NCBI GenBank assembly: GCA_031286025.1
Contig: JAITVB010000015.1
Location: 1 to 9,594, forward strand
Source: Rikenellaceae bacterium
GTDB lineage: Bacteria; Bacteroidota; Bacteroidia; Bacteroidales; Rikenellaceae
Reading direction: 5' to 3'
Length of the DNA stretch: 9,594 nt
Shown here: positions 5,915 to 9,594 of the stretch, piece after piece
How positions within the stretch are numbered: the first letter of the stretch is position 1
How the letters are laid out: each line of letters starts with the position of its first letter
Made by a program: the position numbers and the translations under genes
The notes under the pieces: model-generated
What the model was told of the DNA's origin: nothing
The model's database searches: none
The model's input: the letters and a program-made list of their open reading frames with translations, nothing else

Positions 5915-7147
5915 ATGAAAGAAGCAATTGCAATCCTTACCGGCGGTGGTCCCGCGCCCGGTATGAACGCCGTGGTAGGCAGCGTTTCGAAGACCTTCCT
6001 GCAGAACGGTTACCGCGTGATCGGCCTTCACGAAGGCTACACCGGCCTGTTCAGCAAAACTCCCCGTACCGTCGAGATCGACTACGCCCTGGCGGACGAT
6101 ATCTTCAACCGCGGCGGTTCGCATCTGCAGATGAGCCGTTTCAAGCCTTCGGACAAGAACTTCGCCGAGGATTTCAACCTGGACTTCTTCCTGAAAAACA
6201 ACATCAAACTGGTCGTTACAGTGGGCGGCGACGATACGGCTTCGTCCGCCAACCGCGTGGCCAAGTTCCTGCAGGAAAAGAAATACCGGATCGCCAACAT
6301 CCACGTTCCCAAGACCATCGACAACGACCTTCCGCTGCCCACGGGCTCGCCCACATTCGGCTACGAGTCGGCACAGGACAAAGGCGCCACGATCGCCCGT
6401 GCGGTATATGTGGACGCCCGCACCTCGGGTAACTGGTTCGTGCTGGCGGCCATGGGCCGTTCGGCAGGCCACCTGGCTTTCGGGATCGGAACCGCGTGCC
6501 ATTACCCGATGATCGTGATCCCGGAAATGTTCTACAAGACCAAGATCACCGTCGATAAGATCGTCAACTTGGTGGTTTCGTCGATCGTGAAACGCAAGAT
6601 CATGGGCATGGATTACGGTGCGGCGATGATCTCGGAAGGCGTGTTCCATGAACTGTCGGACGAGGAGATCAAGAAGACCGGCATCCATTTCAGCTACGAC
6701 GACCACGGTCACCCCGAACTGGGCAAGGTGTCCAAGGCGCACGTGTTCAATGAAATGCTCGAAAATAAGCTCAAAGAGCTCGGCATCAAGGTGAAATCGC
6801 GTCCGGTGGAAGTGGGTTACGAAGTACGTTGCCAGACCCCGTGCGCTTTCGATATCGTTTACTGCTCGCAGTTGGGTATCGGTGTCTACAAACTGTTCAC
6901 CGAAGGCAAAACGGGTTGCATGGTTTACGTCGATCCTGCCGGCCAGGTGTCGCAGCTCTACCTGAAAGACCTTCAGGACCCCGCCACGGGCAAAATTCCG
7001 CCCCGCCTTGTCGACGTGAACGGCGACAAATACAAAGCCGTGGTGGATCACATTCTGTGCTACATCACCCCGGACGATTACAAGGCCGCCAAGCAGTGGC
7101 TCAAGAATCCCGAAGAGTACGATTTCAATAAGATACTCGGGTTGTAA
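5915..7147 (+). CDS. pfp: 6-phosphofructokinase, pyrophosphate-dependent type
   Basis: Phosphorylates fructose 6-phosphate to fructose 1,6-bisphosphate in the glycolytic core. The 410-aa protein has the PFK fold: GGGPAPGMN at 10-18 for donor binding, GGDDT at 104-108, PKTIDND at 132-138 with catalytic Asp136 and Asp138, MGRSAGH at 180-186 and the PEMF loop at 203-206. Two positions point to pyrophosphate rather than ATP as donor: Asp107 where ATP enzymes have Gly (GGDGS), and Lys133 where they have Gly (PGTIDND). This residue rule is established for the family, but donor use here is inferred, and the gene may equally be annotated pfkA. The ATG is preceded by an A-rich leader without Shine-Dalgarno, typical of Bacteroidetes. 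It has its own promoter box and a strong terminator, so it is a single-gene unit. Confidence 0.93.
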   Translation: MKEAIAILTGGGPAPGMNAVVGSVSKTFLQNGYRVIGLHEGYTGLFSKTPRTVEIDYALADDIFNRGGSHLQMSRFKPSDKNFAEDFNLDFFLKNNIKLVVTVGGDDTASSANRVAKFLQEKKYRIANIHVPKTIDNDLPLPTGSPTFGYESAQDKGATIARAVYVDARTSGNWFVLAAMGRSAGHLAFGIGTACHYPMIVIPEMFYKTKITVDKIVNLVVSSIVKRKIMGMDYGAAMISEGVFHELSDEEIKKTGIHFSYDDHGHPELGKVSKAHVFNEMLENKLKELGIKVKSRPVEVGYEVRCQTPCAFDIVYCSQLGIGVYKLFTEGKTGCMVYVDPAGQVSQLYLKDLQDPATGKIPPRLVDVNGDKYKAVVDHILCYITPDDYKAAKQWLKNPEEYDFNKILGL

Positions 7148-7155
7148 TCCCTGTT

Positions 7156-7200
7156 AAAAAAGTACCGGTCGGCAGAAGTTTTGTCGACCGGTACTTTTTT
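7156..7200 (+). terminator. strong intrinsic terminator after the phosphofructokinase gene
   Basis: A 10-bp stem (GTACCGGTCG at 7162-7171 with 7185-7194) is extended by six A:U pairs (7156-7161 with 7195-7200) around a 13-nt loop and runs straight into a T tract. It starts 9 nt after the stop codon. Confidence 0.92.
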
Positions 7201-7270
7201 TATTTTTTGGTATAGGATAGCGCCCCCGAGGGGCATATTGAATAATATATTAGCGGTTATAATAACAAAA

Positions 7271-7293
7271 GGTACGGATGCATAATCCGCACC
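7271..7293 (-). terminator. intrinsic terminator for the 102-aa protein gene
   Basis: GGTACGGAT (7271-7279) pairs with 7285-7293, nine positions with one mismatch and a 5-nt loop. Read on the minus strand, the stem is followed by TTTTGTTATT, so it suits the gene ending at 7361. A second hairpin (7319-7328 with 7332-7340, one bulge) lies between them and may contribute. The rest of the gap 7201-7360 holds only a short GCCCC/GGGGC stem at 7222-7234. Confidence 0.55.
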
Positions 7294-7360
7294 AAATAGT
7301 AGTATAAAAAGCCTGTAGCGGTTTTTGCTGGGCAAAACCGAAATTTCCGCACGCCGGCGC

Positions 7361-7669
7361 CTATTCCTCGTCCGGCTCCCCGTTGTTGTCGGCGATCTCG
7401 TCGGCGCCCTTGATATCTTCGTCGTAATACTCCTTGTCTTCTTCCTCTTCTACGCGGTCGTCGATCTTAACATCCACCTTGACAAGGTATTTCGCTTCTT
7501 CGGTTTCGAGTACCACGGCATAGAAAAAGTCGCCGGGACCTTTATCGATCCGGATCATGTGGTCGGTAAATCCGTGGGGGTAGCGGCGCTTGAGTTCCTC
7601 CTGCAGTTCGGCCGGCAGGTTATGGTAACTTATTACGATGCGTTTTTTTTGGGTTGTCTGAGTGGCCAT
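7361..7669 (-). CDS. small conserved-looking protein with acidic tail, function unknown
   Basis: This encodes 102 aa. Residues 10-70 form a compact alpha/beta-looking core: strand (RIVISYHN), helix (LQEELKRRY), then strands (HMIRID, FFYAVVLET, YLVKVDVKID). The last 30 residues are almost all Glu/Asp, ending NNGEPDEE. I believe similar proteins occur across Bacteroidales, but I cannot name the family, so this is memory rather than evidence. There is no signal peptide, membrane span or catalytic motif. Codon choice matches the neighbouring ligase and kinase genes, it has a plausible Bacteroidetes promoter upstream and a terminator downstream, and no Shine-Dalgarno is needed. It is divergent from ligA across a 156-nt gap, which may mean shared control. 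The acidic tail could mediate binding to basic protein partners or mimic nucleic acid; both are guesses. Confidence 0.8.
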   Translation of the reverse strand: MATQTTQKKRIVISYHNLPAELQEELKRRYPHGFTDHMIRIDKGPGDFFYAVVLETEEAKYLVKVDVKIDDRVEEEEDKEYYDEDIKGADEIADNNGEPDEE

Positions 7670-7697
7670 AAAATGTGAACAGGTGTGAAAATTTCTG

Positions 7698-7726
7698 CAA
7701 GTATAAACAAAATTTACATAAACAAA
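7698..7726 (-). promoter_or_regulatory. Bacteroidetes-type promoter of the 102-aa protein gene
   Basis: On the minus strand a -33 TTTG (7723-7726) and a -7 box TATACTTG (7698-7705, one mismatch to TAnnTTTG) are 17 nt apart, within the 17-23 nt range described for this phylum. The ATG at 7669 follows an AT-rich leader of about 20-30 nt. Confidence 0.5.
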
Positions 7727-7798
7727 ACCACCGCCAAACTATTTTTATCAACACTCACGCTTTTCTGAACTCTTTTAGTCGGTTTGAAACAAATTTAA

Positions 7799-7806
7799 TA
7801 CCTTTA
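7799..7806 (+). promoter_or_regulatory. possible -7 box of ligA
   Basis: TACCTTTA matches TAnnTTTG at all but the last base and lies 19 nt before the ligA ATG. No good -33 TTG is found at the proper distance; the nearest TTTG (7783-7786) is only 12 nt upstream of the box. Confidence 0.4.
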
Positions 7807-7813
7807 CAGTTAA

Positions 7814-9594
<1,781 letters not shown>

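Noticed and set aside
5897..7051. 384-aa open frame on the minus strand opposite the phosphofructokinase gene
   Set aside because: Same shadow effect; the sense frame carries every PFK motif and has matching promoter and terminator.

Overview
The window reads as two unlike pieces of bacterial DNA joined inside one gene. The left part (1 to about 4.6 kb) has moderate GC, GAT/TAT/TTT-type codons and, at most of its genes, strong Shine-Dalgarno sequences. Its gene content and style suggest a spirochaete, perhaps Treponema-like; this is an inference from family resemblance only. The right part (about 4.65 kb to the end) is GC-rich at third codon positions (GAC, TAC, TCG, ACG, GCC). It has little or no Shine-Dalgarno sequence and carries Bacteroidetes-type promoter boxes (TAnnTTTG). 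Its proteins look like those of a GC-rich Bacteroidales organism such as an Alistipes relative.

Left part: the 3' end of a GltS-like sodium/amino-acid symporter gene; adk (adenylate kinase with a four-cysteine zinc LID) behind a recognisable sigma70-type promoter; then, on the minus strand, a small coiled-coil gene built on a 42-bp tandem repeat, a tRNA-dihydrouridine synthase gene and an AT-rich gene of unknown function. Divergent from the last is the start of an A-type flavodiiron protein gene (fprA-like).

Right part: the rest of the flavodiiron gene, followed 7 nt later by a small FlK-like hotdog thioesterase gene; then a pyrophosphate-type 6-phosphofructokinase gene with its own promoter and a strong intrinsic terminator; a minus-strand gene for a 102-aa acidic-tailed protein of unknown function; and, divergent from it, ligA (NAD-dependent DNA ligase), which runs off the window.

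The main anomaly is the flavodiiron ORF. It is open and in frame and keeps all its iron ligands, yet Asp codons are 9/10 GAT before the join and 9/10 GAC after it, and Tyr codons switch from 3/3 TAT to 14/15 TAC. The switch falls at the highly conserved stretch around the His149 ligand. That is where an assembler could fuse two genomes, or where homologous recombination could occur. I consider an assembly chimera more likely, because everything downstream also changes style. Apart from this I see housekeeping genes and a few small uncharacterised ones. There is no CRISPR array, transposase, tRNA or recognisable defence system, and no gene-free stretch longer than 300 bases.
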